Assembly (NCBI GenBank): GCA_001443375.1
Contig: LDXM01000001.1
Span: 86,533-150,532 of the forward strand
Reading direction: 5' to 3'
Origin: Chloroflexi bacterium CSP1-4
GTDB lineage: Bacteria > Chloroflexota > Limnocylindria > Limnocylindrales > CSP1-4
DNA: 64,000 nucleotides
Under the pieces are notes generated by a model that was not told where the DNA came from, did no database searches, and worked only from the letters and a program-made list of their open reading frames with translations. Shown piece after piece: positions 31,806 through 39,702 of the stretch; position 1 is the stretch's first letter; every line of letters starts with the position of its first letter. The translations under genes were made by a program, and so were the position numbers.

Positions 31806-33062
31806 GTGAAGGCAGACCGGCGCATCAAGCTCGGCCTCGTCGCGGGCCTCGTGCTGCTGCTCGGCCTTCTCATGGGCGCTCCCGTCTTCGCCGAGACTCC
31901 CAGCCCGTCGGCCTCGGCGCCCGCCGTGACCCCCGGGCCCTCGTCCACCTCGGCGCCCTGCCCCAACCCCACGCCCACCGCGACACCGACGCCCGATCCG
32001 AACGCCTCGCCCACGCCGGAGGGCCAGACCCCGGCACCGACCCGCGCGCCGAACCTCTGCCCGGCGGTGGCCGGCGCCGACATCGGCAGCACGCTGGCCT
32101 GGCTCTTCACGCCGATCTTCCAGGTCATCTTCCTGGCCCTTGTCATCTCTCACAGCCTGGTCGGCGACATGGGCTTCGCGATCGTCATCGTAACCATCCT
32201 CATCCGGCTCCTGTTGGTCCCGATGTTCCGGCGGCAGATCGTCTCCCAACGCCGGATGCAGGCGCTGCAGCCCGAGCTGAAGGCGCTGCAGGCGCGGTTC
32301 AAGGGCGACAAGCAGAAGCTCCAGCAGGAGCAGATGCGCTTCTACAAGGAGCGCGGCGTCAACCCGCTGGCGGGCTGCCTGCCCAGCATCGTGCAGATGT
32401 TCCTGCTGCTGCCGATGTACTCGGTCTTCTCCAGCGGCCTCTCGGCCCCGGACATCAGCTCGATGCTGAACGTCTTCGGGTTCCACCTGGACGTGACCTG
32501 CCAGGCCGCCGCGGCCACCGGCCTGGCGCCCTGCATCAACCCCCATATCTGGTGGCTGGGCGGGCTGGACTCGAGCGTGAAAGAGGTCTTCTTCGAGTTC
32601 CCCAAGAGCCTGCCGGTCATCGGCGGCTTCGGGCTGAGCGCGCTGGCCCTCGTCTCGGCCGCGCTGCAGCTGGTGCAGACGCGGATGATGATGCCCAACA
32701 CGAGCGACCCGCAGACGCGGGCCCAGAACCGGGCCTTCCTCATCCTGCCCCTCTTCTCCGTCATCTACGGCGCTTTCCTGCCGTCCGGCCTCTTCATCTA
32801 CTGGATCAGCACCACGGTCTTCTCGATCGTGCAGCAATATCTGATCGCCGGGTGGGGCTCGCTCTTCCCGCTCTTCGGATGGAACCCGTCCTTCGCCGTC
32901 GACCATCAGCCTCGCTTCGCCGTCACGCCCGTGGCGGCACCGAACACGCTGAAGAGTGGCGCGGCGGCCGTCGACCGTCGGACCCCGACGGACCGTGCGG
33001 CCGGGACGGTGCGACCATCTCGCGAGCGAGGGCGGACCAGCCGGCGCGGGAGACGACGATGA
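31806..33062 (+). CDS. yidC: Membrane protein insertase YidC/Oxa1
   Basis: A 418-residue insertase. A cleavable-looking signal segment (about 8-30) is followed by a Pro/Ser/Thr-rich outer stretch (about 31-80). The five-helix Oxa1 core begins near LAWLFTPIFQVIFLALVI. The conserved motifs MFRRQIVSQRRMQALQPELKALQARFKGDKQKLQQEQMRFYKERGVNPLAGCLPSIVQM and the positively charged Arg in LIRLLLVPMFRR are visible. The basic C-terminal tail suits ribosome binding. GTG start; the stop overlaps jag by ATGA. Confidence 0.95.
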   Translation: MKADRRIKLGLVAGLVLLLGLLMGAPVFAETPSPSASAPAVTPGPSSTSAPCPNPTPTATPTPDPNASPTPEGQTPAPTRAPNLCPAVAGADIGSTLAWLFTPIFQVIFLALVISHSLVGDMGFAIVIVTILIRLLLVPMFRRQIVSQRRMQALQPELKALQARFKGDKQKLQQEQMRFYKERGVNPLAGCLPSIVQMFLLLPMYSVFSSGLSAPDISSMLNVFGFHLDVTCQAAAATGLAPCINPHIWWLGGLDSSVKEVFFEFPKSLPVIGGFGLSALALVSAALQLVQTRMMMPNTSDPQTRAQNRAFLILPLFSVIYGAFLPSGLFIYWISTTVFSIVQQYLIAGWGSLFPLFGWNPSFAVDHQPRFAVTPVAAPNTLKSGAAAVDRRTPTDRAAGTVRPSRERGRTSRRGRRR

Positions 33063-34129
33063 GCGACTACCAGGAGTTCACGGGCAAGTCGGTCGAAGAG
33101 GCCATCAAGCAGGCCATCGAGGCCTTCGGAGTGGGGGGCCTCAACGACATCGACTTCGAGATCCTCACGCACGGCACGCGCGGCGTGCTGGGCATGGGCG
33201 CCGAGCCCGCCCGGATCGTGGCCGCGCCCCGCGCCGCACTGGGCGGCGCCGCGCCGCGCCGCGAGGCGGCGGCCTCCGTGCCGCTGCCCTCCGCGCCGCC
33301 GCGCGAGGATCGCGGCCCGCGCGACCGGGACCGCGACCGCGGTCGGGATCGCGGCCCCCGCGACGGCGGTCGCGGTCCCCGCGGTGAGACGCCGGTCGCT
33401 CCCCGGCCGGTGCCGGACCGCTCGGCCGAATCGGTTCCGGACGCCTTCTTCCCCGAGGTGGCACCCACGGCGCCGGCCGTCGCGCGGCCCCCGCAGGACC
33501 GCGGACCCCGTGAGGATCGGGGCGCGCGAGAACGTGACCGGGGCCGCCGTCATGGCGCGCGGCCAGAGCGCGGCGGCCTCACCGAGCGCGACCAGGAACA
33601 GCTCTCCGCGGCCCGCTCGTCGTTCGCCGTCGAGCGCGAGGAGATCCAGGCCGCCGAGGCCTCCCCGGAGGCGCTCGCCGCCGGCAAGGAGATCCTCGAG
33701 CAGCTGATGGGGCTCCTCGGCTACGAGGTGACGGTGGGCATCGAGCAGGGCGAGACGTCCAAGCTCAGCGTCATGGGGGCCGAATCGGAGAAGGAGGCGC
33801 TGGGCGCCCTCATCGGCCGCAAGGGGGAACGGCTCTCCGCGCTGCAGCACCTCGTGAACCTCATGCTCTCCAAGCGGATGGGCGCCTGGACGCGTGTCCT
33901 CGTCGACGTCGAGGACTACCGCGGTCGCCGCGAGCAGCAGCTGCGCGAGATCGCCCAGCGCGCTGCCGAGCGGGTCATCGAGACGGGCAAGATGCTCCAG
34001 CTCGAGCCGATGACCCCCCTCGAGCGGCGCTGGATCCACATCGCCCTGCGGGACTACCCGGGCGTCGCGACGCAGTCGGTCGGTGAGGAGCCGAACCGGC
34101 GCGTCGTGGTCCTGCGGCGGGAGGCGTAG
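33059..34129 (+). CDS. jag: RNA-binding protein Jag/KhpB
   Basis: A 356-residue protein with Jag-N (MSDYQEFTGKSVEEAIKQAIEAFG), a long low-complexity linker (about 70-195), then KH-II (IGRKGERLSALQHLVNLML) and R3H (PLERRWIHIALRDYPGVATQS). The linker is rich in Arg-Asp and Arg-Gly repeats such as RDRDRDRGRDRG and would be disordered. KhpB binds RNA, often with KhpA, and affects cell division and elongation in Firmicutes. Translationally coupled to yidC. Confidence 0.93.
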   Translation: MSDYQEFTGKSVEEAIKQAIEAFGVGGLNDIDFEILTHGTRGVLGMGAEPARIVAAPRAALGGAAPRREAAASVPLPSAPPREDRGPRDRDRDRGRDRGPRDGGRGPRGETPVAPRPVPDRSAESVPDAFFPEVAPTAPAVARPPQDRGPREDRGARERDRGRRHGARPERGGLTERDQEQLSAARSSFAVEREEIQAAEASPEALAAGKEILEQLMGLLGYEVTVGIEQGETSKLSVMGAESEKEALGALIGRKGERLSALQHLVNLMLSKRMGAWTRVLVDVEDYRGRREQQLREIAQRAAERVIETGKMLQLEPMTPLERRWIHIALRDYPGVATQSVGEEPNRRVVVLRREA

Positions 34130-34193
34130 CGCCGGGCGTCTCGGCGCGTCACCCCGCCGCCGGCACAGGCACCCGCCGCGTCCGGCAGCCTGC

Positions 34194-34199
34194 TAGGAT
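34194..34199 (+). promoter_or_regulatory. Candidate -10 box (TAGGAT) of a leaderless vanW-type transcript
   Basis: TAGGAT ends nine bases before the GTG at 34209, with no purine-rich ribosome-binding sequence in between. Confidence 0.5.
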
Positions 34200-34208
34200 G
34201 CGACCCTC

Positions 34209-36068
34209 GTGACCACGGGCACTGCGACCCTCGAGACGCTGCCCGTCGCCCGCAGCGCGGGCTGGCGGCGCGCCGTGCTGGGCTTCATCGTCGCCCTGGC
34301 GGCCCTCGCCGTCCTCGCCCTGGCCTTCGTCCTCGGGCTCGGCCTCGTCTACGACGGGAAGGCGCTGCCGGGCGTAAGTGCCGCCGGCGTACCCCTGGCG
34401 GGCCTCGACCGCGACTCGGCCAAGGCGAAGCTGCGGGAGACGCTCCCCTCACTCGCCGCCGGCAGGCTGACGTTGACCCTCGACGGCGAGACACGGAGCA
34501 TCGGCTACGCCGGCCTGGGTCGCGACTACAAGCTCGACGCGATGCTCGACGCGGCCTTCTCCGTGGGGCGCGCGGGTACTCCGCTGGAGAACGCCCTCGA
34601 CGGGGCGCGCTCGCTCGTGCGCGGCACCTCCGTCGGGGCGGTCGCCTCGTTCGACCGGGAGGCGGCTCGCCGCCATCTCGTCGCGCTTGCCGCCACGCTC
34701 GAGCGGGCGCCGGTCGACGCGAGCGCCGCGCTGCCCCTGGGGAGCATCTTCTTCGCCGCGACCCCCGGCGCCGACGGCCGACGCGTCGACGTGGACGCGG
34801 CACTCGTCGCCGTGGCTGCCGCCCTGGACGGCACCGACCCGGCGGACGCGTCGGTGGCGTTCTCGCCCGTCGTCGTGGAGCCGGCGGTCACGACCGCCGA
34901 GGCTGAGGCGGCCGCCCTGCGTGCCAGCGCACTCGCCGCCACCGACCTGACGCTCTTCTCGGGCAGCGACGAGTTCATCGTCAGCAACGAGACGCTACGC
35001 ACGTGGATCGGCTTCGGCACGGCCGCCGACGGCGCGTACGCCCCGACCTTCGACGCAGCCGGGGTGGAGGCGACCGTGGCCCTGGTGGCAGGGCGCATCG
35101 AGGGCGTGTCGGTGAACGCACGCTACCGGATGCGCGGCGAACGGATCGTCGGCATCGTGCCCTCGACAGACGACCGGGAGGTGGATGCCGCCGCCTCGAC
35201 GGCGCGCGTGACAGCGGCCCTGGCGGCCCTCGCGCCCGGCAGCGAGGCGCCGCGCGTGGAGCTGGCCGTGACCATCACGCCGGCCGCCTTCTCCACCGCC
35301 GACGCCGAGGCCTGGGCGCCCCGGCTCCAGCCCACGCCCAGCGGCAGGTGGACGACGCGCTTCCAGGTGGGCGAGAAGAACTTCTTCGGCAAGAACATCG
35401 CCATCCCCACCTCGATCATCGACGGCTACGTCGTGGCGCCGGGCGAGTGGTTCGACTTCTTGACCGTCGTGGGCGAGCTCAGCACCGAGAAGGGCTACGG
35501 GCCGGGCGGCGCGATCATCAACGGACGCACGGAGCCAACGGGCGCTCTTGCCGGCGGCATCTGCAGCACCTCGACCACGCTCTTCAATGCGGCGCTTCGC
35601 TACGGCCTGGAGATGGGCGCACGGCGCAACCACTACTACTACATCACGCGCTATCCGCTGGGACTCGACGCCACCGTCTTCAAGAGCGCGGGCGGCTCCA
35701 ACCAGACGATGAGCTTCCGCAACGACACGCCCAACCCGATCCTCATCCGCGGCATCAACGCCTACGGCCTCGTCACCTTCGAGCTATGGAGCGTGGACGT
35801 CGGCCGGAAGGTCTCCTTCTCCTCGCCGATCGTCAAAAACGTCCGTCCGGCGCGGGACACGATCGAGTACACGGAGACCCTGCCGGCCGACGCCACCAAG
35901 CGCATCGAGACTCCCGCCGACGGCAAGGACGTCTGGGTCACGCGCACCGTCCGGGACGCTGACGCCAACATCGTCCACCAGGAGACCTACTACTCCCACT
36001 ACGCCCGGGTGGACGGCGTCACCCTGGTCGGTCAGGGGTCCACGCCACCGGAGGCTGCGACCCCCTAG
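34209..36068 (+). CDS. VanW-family cell-wall protein with peptidoglycan-binding repeats
   Basis: A 619-residue membrane-anchored protein. One N-terminal helix (about 22-50) precedes two repeat domains of the YoaR/PG_binding_4 type (about 55-240 and 250-385; compare GVSAAGVPLAGLDRDSAKAKLRETL). The VanW domain (about 395-550) has NIAIPTSIIDGYVVAPGEWFDFLTVVG, GGICSTSTTLFNAALRYGLEM and RRNHYYYITRYPLGLDATV. The end (YSHYARVDGVTLVG) resembles a G5-type strand. VanW biochemistry is unknown, but the family is envelope-linked. It stands alone, with a hairpin after its stop. Confidence 0.88.
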   Translation: MTTGTATLETLPVARSAGWRRAVLGFIVALAALAVLALAFVLGLGLVYDGKALPGVSAAGVPLAGLDRDSAKAKLRETLPSLAAGRLTLTLDGETRSIGYAGLGRDYKLDAMLDAAFSVGRAGTPLENALDGARSLVRGTSVGAVASFDREAARRHLVALAATLERAPVDASAALPLGSIFFAATPGADGRRVDVDAALVAVAAALDGTDPADASVAFSPVVVEPAVTTAEAEAAALRASALAATDLTLFSGSDEFIVSNETLRTWIGFGTAADGAYAPTFDAAGVEATVALVAGRIEGVSVNARYRMRGERIVGIVPSTDDREVDAAASTARVTAALAALAPGSEAPRVELAVTITPAAFSTADAEAWAPRLQPTPSGRWTTRFQVGEKNFFGKNIAIPTSIIDGYVVAPGEWFDFLTVVGELSTEKGYGPGGAIINGRTEPTGALAGGICSTSTTLFNAALRYGLEMGARRNHYYYITRYPLGLDATVFKSAGGSNQTMSFRNDTPNPILIRGINAYGLVTFELWSVDVGRKVSFSSPIVKNVRPARDTIEYTETLPADATKRIETPADGKDVWVTRTVRDADANIVHQETYYSHYARVDGVTLVGQGSTPPEAATP

Positions 36069-36096
36069 CGTGCCCGGTGCCGGGTGACCATCGGCG

Positions 36097-36133
36097 GCCG
36101 CGTTCGGGCCGGACGGCCGTCGCCGAACGCGGC
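36097..36133 (+). terminator. Hairpin after the VanW-family gene
   Basis: Arms GCCGCGTTCGG (36097-36107) and CCGAACGCGGC (36123-36133) make an 11-bp stem 28 bases after the stop. There is no T tract. Confidence 0.5.
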
Positions 36134-36170
36134 TCCCCGGGATCAGGATTCGTGGCGGAGGTGCATCGCC

Positions 36171-36524
36171 ATGCAAGCCACACCGACCGCCACGCACGTC
36201 CCGCCCGGCTCCGCCGCCGCCGCCTGGGTCGACCTCCGCCACGCGATGGTCGCCCGCTCCGCGCCCGACGGCTCGGTCGAGGTCGTCGAGCTGCGCCGCC
36301 CGGCCACGGTCGACGAGCCGGTCGAGCAGTGGCTCGCCGTCGTGGCCGACGCCATCGGCGACCACGAACGCGTCGTCATCCTCGGCTCCGGGCCGCTGCG
36401 CCTGGCGCTCGAGCGCGAATACGTCTCGATCTTCCACCGCCCCGACCGCATCGTGGACGTCGAGCCCTCCGAGCCGGTCGGCCGCGAGGAGCTGATCCGC
36501 CGGGTGGCCGAGCTCAGGGGCTGA
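36171..36524 (+). CDS. Small protein of unknown function, possible eRF1-domain-3-like fold
   Basis: A 117-residue cytosolic protein. The pattern AAWVDLRHAMVARSAPDGSVEVVEL, a helical WLAVVADAIGDHERVVILGSGPLRLALEREY, and DRIVDVEPSEPVGREELIRRVAEL resembles short bacterial proteins annotated as eRF1 domain-3-like or translational-machinery proteins. This is pattern recall rather than a search result. The ATG at 36171 has a strong GGAGGTG seven bases upstream. It converges on ssrA with a shared terminator hairpin, so both neighbours on that side (ssrA, smpB) are ribosome-rescue genes. Confidence 0.65.
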   Translation: MQATPTATHVPPGSAAAAWVDLRHAMVARSAPDGSVEVVELRRPATVDEPVEQWLAVVADAIGDHERVVILGSGPLRLALEREYVSIFHRPDRIVDVEPSEPVGREELIRRVAELRG

Positions 36525-36541
36525 GCGCGCAAAGGCACAGC

Positions 36542-36574
36542 GAAACGGCGCTCCCGGCGGAGGAGCGCCGTTTC
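36542..36574. terminator. Bidirectional terminator between the small protein gene and ssrA
   Basis: A 13-bp perfect stem (GAAACGGCGCTCC / GGAGCGCCGTTTC) with a 7-base loop. Each strand ends in TTTC, and it lies between two convergent genes. Confidence 0.75.
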
Positions 36575-36586
36575 AGAGATGAGTGC

Positions 36587-36960
36587 TGGTGGAGATGGGG
36601 GAGGGTCGAACTCCCCGTCCAGAACCATCAGCCGGAGACCACTACGAGCGTGTCCGATGCTTTGTCGTCGACCGCCCGGGCCACCATCGGCAGCGTCCCC
36701 TGCGGTCCAGCCGCGTGTCCCTGGATCGGGCCTGGTCCCCGGCTACGCGACGCTCGCCGGAGCTGCATCCCCGCTGCATGACGCTTCCACAGCCCACGGG
36801 GAGGAGGCTGCTTCCACGCTCACCTTACTGCCTAAGCAGCGAGGGCGAGAGCAGGCTGGCGGTTGCCAGTTACTTCGTTTTGCCGCCGGTTTAACGAGGC
36901 CTGACGGCACCTCGGCTCGCGTTCTCCGGGGATCCGGCCCTGTCGAAACCACGCATCCCC
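36587..36960 (-). ncRNA. ssrA: Transfer-messenger RNA (tmRNA)
   Basis: A 374-nt RNA for trans-translation of stalled ribosomes. The 5' end GGGGATGCGTGGTTTCGACA and the 3' end with GGAC-GGGGAGTTCGACCCTCCCC then CATCTCC-A-CCA are diagnostic. The acceptor stem pairs GGGGAUG with CAUCUCC (one G-U), and CCA is encoded (36587-36589). A tag frame ends at TAG (36832-36834) and reads N-E-V-T-G-N-R-Q-P-A-L-A-L-A-A from AAC at 36879, ending in the usual ALAA-type degron. The exact resume codon (AAC or the preceding CAA) is uncertain. smpB lies about 390 bases upstream on the same strand. Confidence 0.93.
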
Positions 36961-37350
36961 ATGAGTCCCGGAACCCTGTCCGGTGCCTCAATCCTACCAC
37001 CAGGTGGCGAGGCAGCCGATCGGCCTGCTCGCCGACGCAGCCGACGGGCTAGGGCGCGGCCGCGGCCGGTGCTGGTCGTGAGGTGACAGGGCAGCGCCCC
37101 GAGGAAGACGCCGTCGCACCCTCCCGGCGCGTGTTGTTCCCTGGACACCAAGCTTGCGCTCTTCGGCGGTCGTGGCCCGACTGGAGCTGGCGATCACCGT
37201 CGTCCGTGAGCGTTGCGCCGCCGATCCGGCCCGGGCCGGGAGCCGCGAGGGGGCGTCCCGGGTCCCGGAAAGGCGGCGTTGGTGCTCCAGGAACAACGCC
37301 CCAACGGAGCGCAGCCAACGTCGGGGTCCGGCCCCTAGCGCCCCCGGCCC
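36961..37350 (-). other. Region between smpB and ssrA, no gene seen
   Basis: About 390 bases. TAGGAT on the minus strand (36991-36996) is a possible -10 for ssrA. A start seven bases downstream would leave a precursor of about 24 bases to be removed by RNase P. No clear -35 is visible. Open frames here look like GC artefacts. Confidence 0.4.
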
Positions 37351-37815
37351 CTACCGCCCGCGACGCACGCCCGCCATCTCGCGGTCGAGGTCGCGCTTCG
37401 CGTCCCGCTCGGCTATGGCGCGCCGCTTGTCGTGCAGCTGCTTGCCCCGCGCGAGCCCCAGCTCGACCTTGGCGTGCCCCTTCTCGTCGATGTAGAGGCG
37501 CAGCGGCACGAGCGTCAGGCCCTTGGACCTGGTCCGCCCCAGCAGCTCGTCGATCTCCTTCCGGTGCAGGAGCAGCTTGCGCGTGCGGCGCGGCTCGTGG
37601 TTGAAGCGGTTGCCCCCGGCGAACGGGGCGATCGTGACGCCGATCAGCCAGGCCTCGCCGCGCTCGATGCGCGCGTAGGACTCCTGGAGGCTGACCTTCC
37701 CGGCGCGGATGCTCTTGATCTCGGTGCCGGTCAGGGCGATGCCCGCCTCGATGTGCTCCTCGATCGTGTATTCGTGATACGCCTTGCGGTTCAGCGCGGC
37801 GGTGTGTTCGCCCAT
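37351..37815 (-). CDS. smpB: SsrA-binding protein SmpB
   Basis: A 154-residue tmRNA partner. Key blocks are NRKAYHEYTIEEHIEAGIALTGTEIKSIRAGKVSLQESYARIERGEAWLIGVTIAPF, PRRTRKLLLHRKEIDELLG, and the basic C-terminal tail around GKQLHDKRRAIAERDAKRDLDREM that enters the mRNA channel. Length is standard. It is preceded by a leader with a possible short peptide and a strong hairpin. Confidence 0.96.
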   Translation of the reverse strand: MGEHTAALNRKAYHEYTIEEHIEAGIALTGTEIKSIRAGKVSLQESYARIERGEAWLIGVTIAPFAGGNRFNHEPRRTRKLLLHRKEIDELLGRTRSKGLTLVPLRLYIDEKGHAKVELGLARGKQLHDKRRAIAERDAKRDLDREMAGVRRGR

Positions 37816-37885
37816 CGTGGGGTCCTTCGGCGGCGGGGCTCAGGGTCGGGAGACGGCGGCGCCCGCACTGTACCGGACGCACGAA

Positions 37886-37909
37886 CGCCGGTCCGTGACC
37901 GGACCGGCG
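37886..37909 (-). promoter_or_regulatory. Perfect 10-bp hairpin in the smpB leader
   Basis: Arms CGCCGGTCCG and CGGACCGGCG flank a 4-base loop, 70 bases upstream of smpB and 34 bases after the leader ORF stop. It could be an attenuator stem or an upstream terminator. Confidence 0.5.
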
Positions 37910-37943
37910 CTCGAGTACGCGATACCACCCGGCGGGGTTCTGG

Positions 37944-37994
37944 TTAGGCGGATGCCTCCCGCGAGGTGGTGCAGCGCTGCGGACTGTCGATCAC
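37944..37994 (-). CDS. Putative 16-residue leader peptide upstream of smpB
   Basis: A GTG-initiated frame encoding MIDSPQRCTTSREASA. It is preceded by AAAGGAGG (38004-38011), one of the strongest Shine-Dalgarno sequences in the window, nine bases from the GTG. An alternative ATG at 38001, two bases from the same SD, opens a 53-codon frame ending 25 bases before smpB, but that spacing is poor. The Shine-Dalgarno match is the main evidence; no function is known. A TTATCG about 20 bases upstream may be a -10 box. Confidence 0.4.
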   Translation of the reverse strand: MIDSPQRCTTSREASA

Positions 37995-38076
37995 TGCACA
38001 TCACCTCCTTTCGTCTGGCGCGGACGATAACGGACGGCCCGCGTCGGCGCAAGTGGCGAGAGCGCCGAGGTGCGCT

Positions 38077-38235
38077 GTGCACCGGGTGTTCGAACCAGCG
38101 AACGAGGTCGCGTCCGGTCGCGTTCCTGTGCGCGGGATGTCCAGGAGGGCGGAGGAAACCCCTCGGCCGGCCGGAAGGGGGTCCGCCGGGCCCGTTCGGG
38201 CACCGTTCGTTCGTCCGGTTGAACGCTGGGTGCAC
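38077..38235. repeat. Imperfect long inverted repeat between ctpA and the smpB leader
   Basis: GTGCACC...GTTCGAACC (38077 on) is complementary, with a few mismatches and gaps, to GGTTGAAC...GGGTGCAC ending at 38235; inner CGAACGA and TCGTTCG segments extend the pairing. It may be a structured RNA or a termination region. The rest of the roughly 500-base gap 37816-38313 shows no gene beyond the leader ORF. Confidence 0.3.
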
Positions 38236-38313
38236 AACGAGACCTGCCCGGGCACCCGCCGCCAGGCGAGCCACCGGCACGCTGCCCCGCCGGCAGCCGA
38301 CCCCGCCCAGGCG

Positions 38314-39636
38314 CTACGTCTGCGCGCCCGTCAGCAGCTCGATCGCCTTCTCCAGCACCACGTCGGTCGTGGCGCCCTCCGGGACGGTCACCGGCACGTC
38401 CGGCAGGAGGCCCTGTCCGTGGATCCAGCGCTTGTCGGGGGTCAGCCACTTGGCCACCGACAGCCGGAACCCGCCGGTGTCGTTGGTCAACGTCTGCCAC
38501 TGCTGGATGGTGCCCTTGCCGTAGCTCTTCTCGCCCACGAGCTGTGCACGCCCGGTGTCCTGCAATGCGCCCGCGACGATCTCGCTGGCGCTGGCCGAGC
38601 CGGCGTCGATGAGCACGACGACCTTGATCCGAGGATCGGTCGCGAGGCCGCCGGCGACCGCCTCGTGGACCTTCTGGGTGCCATCGGCGAATTCCTCCCA
38701 GAAGACTGGGCCGCTGGCGATGAACTCGCTGGCGATCTGCTCGGCCGCGTCGACGAAACCGCCCGGGTCGCCTCGCAGGTCGAAGACGATACGCTCGAGC
38801 CCCTGGGCCACGAGCCCCTCCAGGTGCTCGCGGAAGTCCCCGGCCGCGGAAGCGCTGAAGCCGTCGAGCCGGATGTAGCCGACCGTGCCCTCGGCGATGA
38901 CCTCGCTCGAGACGGCTTCGACGTGGATGATCTCGCGCACGATGGCCAACTCGAATGGATCGCCGGCGCCGCGCACGATGGTCAGTCGGACCGTCGTCCC
39001 CCTGGGGCCCCTGACCAGGCCGACCGTCTCCGCCAGCGTCTTGCCGGTCAGCGACGCGCCGTCGACGGCGACGACCTCGTCGTTCTCCTGCAGCCCGGCC
39101 TTCTTGGCCGGCGACTCACGGATCGTGCGCACGACGACGATGTGGCAGTCGGGCCCGACTTTCTCACAGCCCTCCTCACCCTTGCCGTCGCGGGTCGTCA
39201 TGACCGCGCCGATGCCCTCGAACTGGCCAGAGAGGCCGGAGATGGAATCGCGGTACTCCTCGGAGTCGAGGTACTGGCTGAAGGGATCGCCGATCGCGTC
39301 GAACATGCCCTTGATGGCGCCCTCGACGAGCTTCTTGCTGTCGGCGCCGCCGACGTACTGGCCGGCGATGGCGTCGTAGGCGTCCCAGAAGGGCTCGAAG
39401 AGCTGCTGGCGATCGGCCGAGGTGCCCGGCGTGCGCGCCTCCTGGCGGCCGAGCAGGAAGCCGGCTCCGAAGAGGGCCGAGCCACCGAGGACGGCCACCA
39501 GCGCGAGGGCGACGAAGACCGGGCCACGGCCCCTGCGACGGGCGGGCTCGTGGACGTACGGCGGCGCGGGTGAGGGCTCCAGCGCAGGCTCGAGCGCAGG
39601 CTCGAGGATGGGCTCCGTCGGGTCGAGGTCGGTCAT
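38314..39636 (-). CDS. ctpA: S41-family C-terminal processing peptidase
   Basis: A 440-residue membrane-anchored serine protease. An N-terminal tail has repeated LEPA units (about 10-22). A membrane helix (about 39-62), a PDZ domain (about 135-225, with GIGAVM and AKKAGLQENDEVVAVDG) and the peptidase core follow. The catalytic Ser/Lys pair is S349 in GSASASE and K374 in GEKSYGKGTIQ, 25 residues apart as in the family. Such proteases trim envelope proteins or activate hydrolases. It sits downstream of ftsE-ftsX, as ctpB does in Bacillus, so a link to division-site wall remodelling is plausible. Confidence 0.93.
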   Translation of the reverse strand: MTDLDPTEPILEPALEPALEPSPAPPYVHEPARRRGRGPVFVALALVAVLGGSALFGAGFLLGRQEARTPGTSADRQQLFEPFWDAYDAIAGQYVGGADSKKLVEGAIKGMFDAIGDPFSQYLDSEEYRDSISGLSGQFEGIGAVMTTRDGKGEEGCEKVGPDCHIVVVRTIRESPAKKAGLQENDEVVAVDGASLTGKTLAETVGLVRGPRGTTVRLTIVRGAGDPFELAIVREIIHVEAVSSEVIAEGTVGYIRLDGFSASAAGDFREHLEGLVAQGLERIVFDLRGDPGGFVDAAEQIASEFIASGPVFWEEFADGTQKVHEAVAGGLATDPRIKVVVLIDAGSASASEIVAGALQDTGRAQLVGEKSYGKGTIQQWQTLTNDTGGFRLSVAKWLTPDKRWIHGQGLLPDVPVTVPEGATTDVVLEKAIELLTGAQT

Positions 39637-39702
39637 GTGCCAGGGAAGTCTACGCGGGCGTGGCGCAGACGGTCCCGAACGTGGATGAAGCTTCGCCGGA
39701 CC

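Noticed and set aside
37998..38012. Stretch resembling the 3' end of 16S rRNA (ATCACCTCCTTTC)
   Set aside because: No other 16S helices precede it; it is better read on the minus strand as a strong Shine-Dalgarno.
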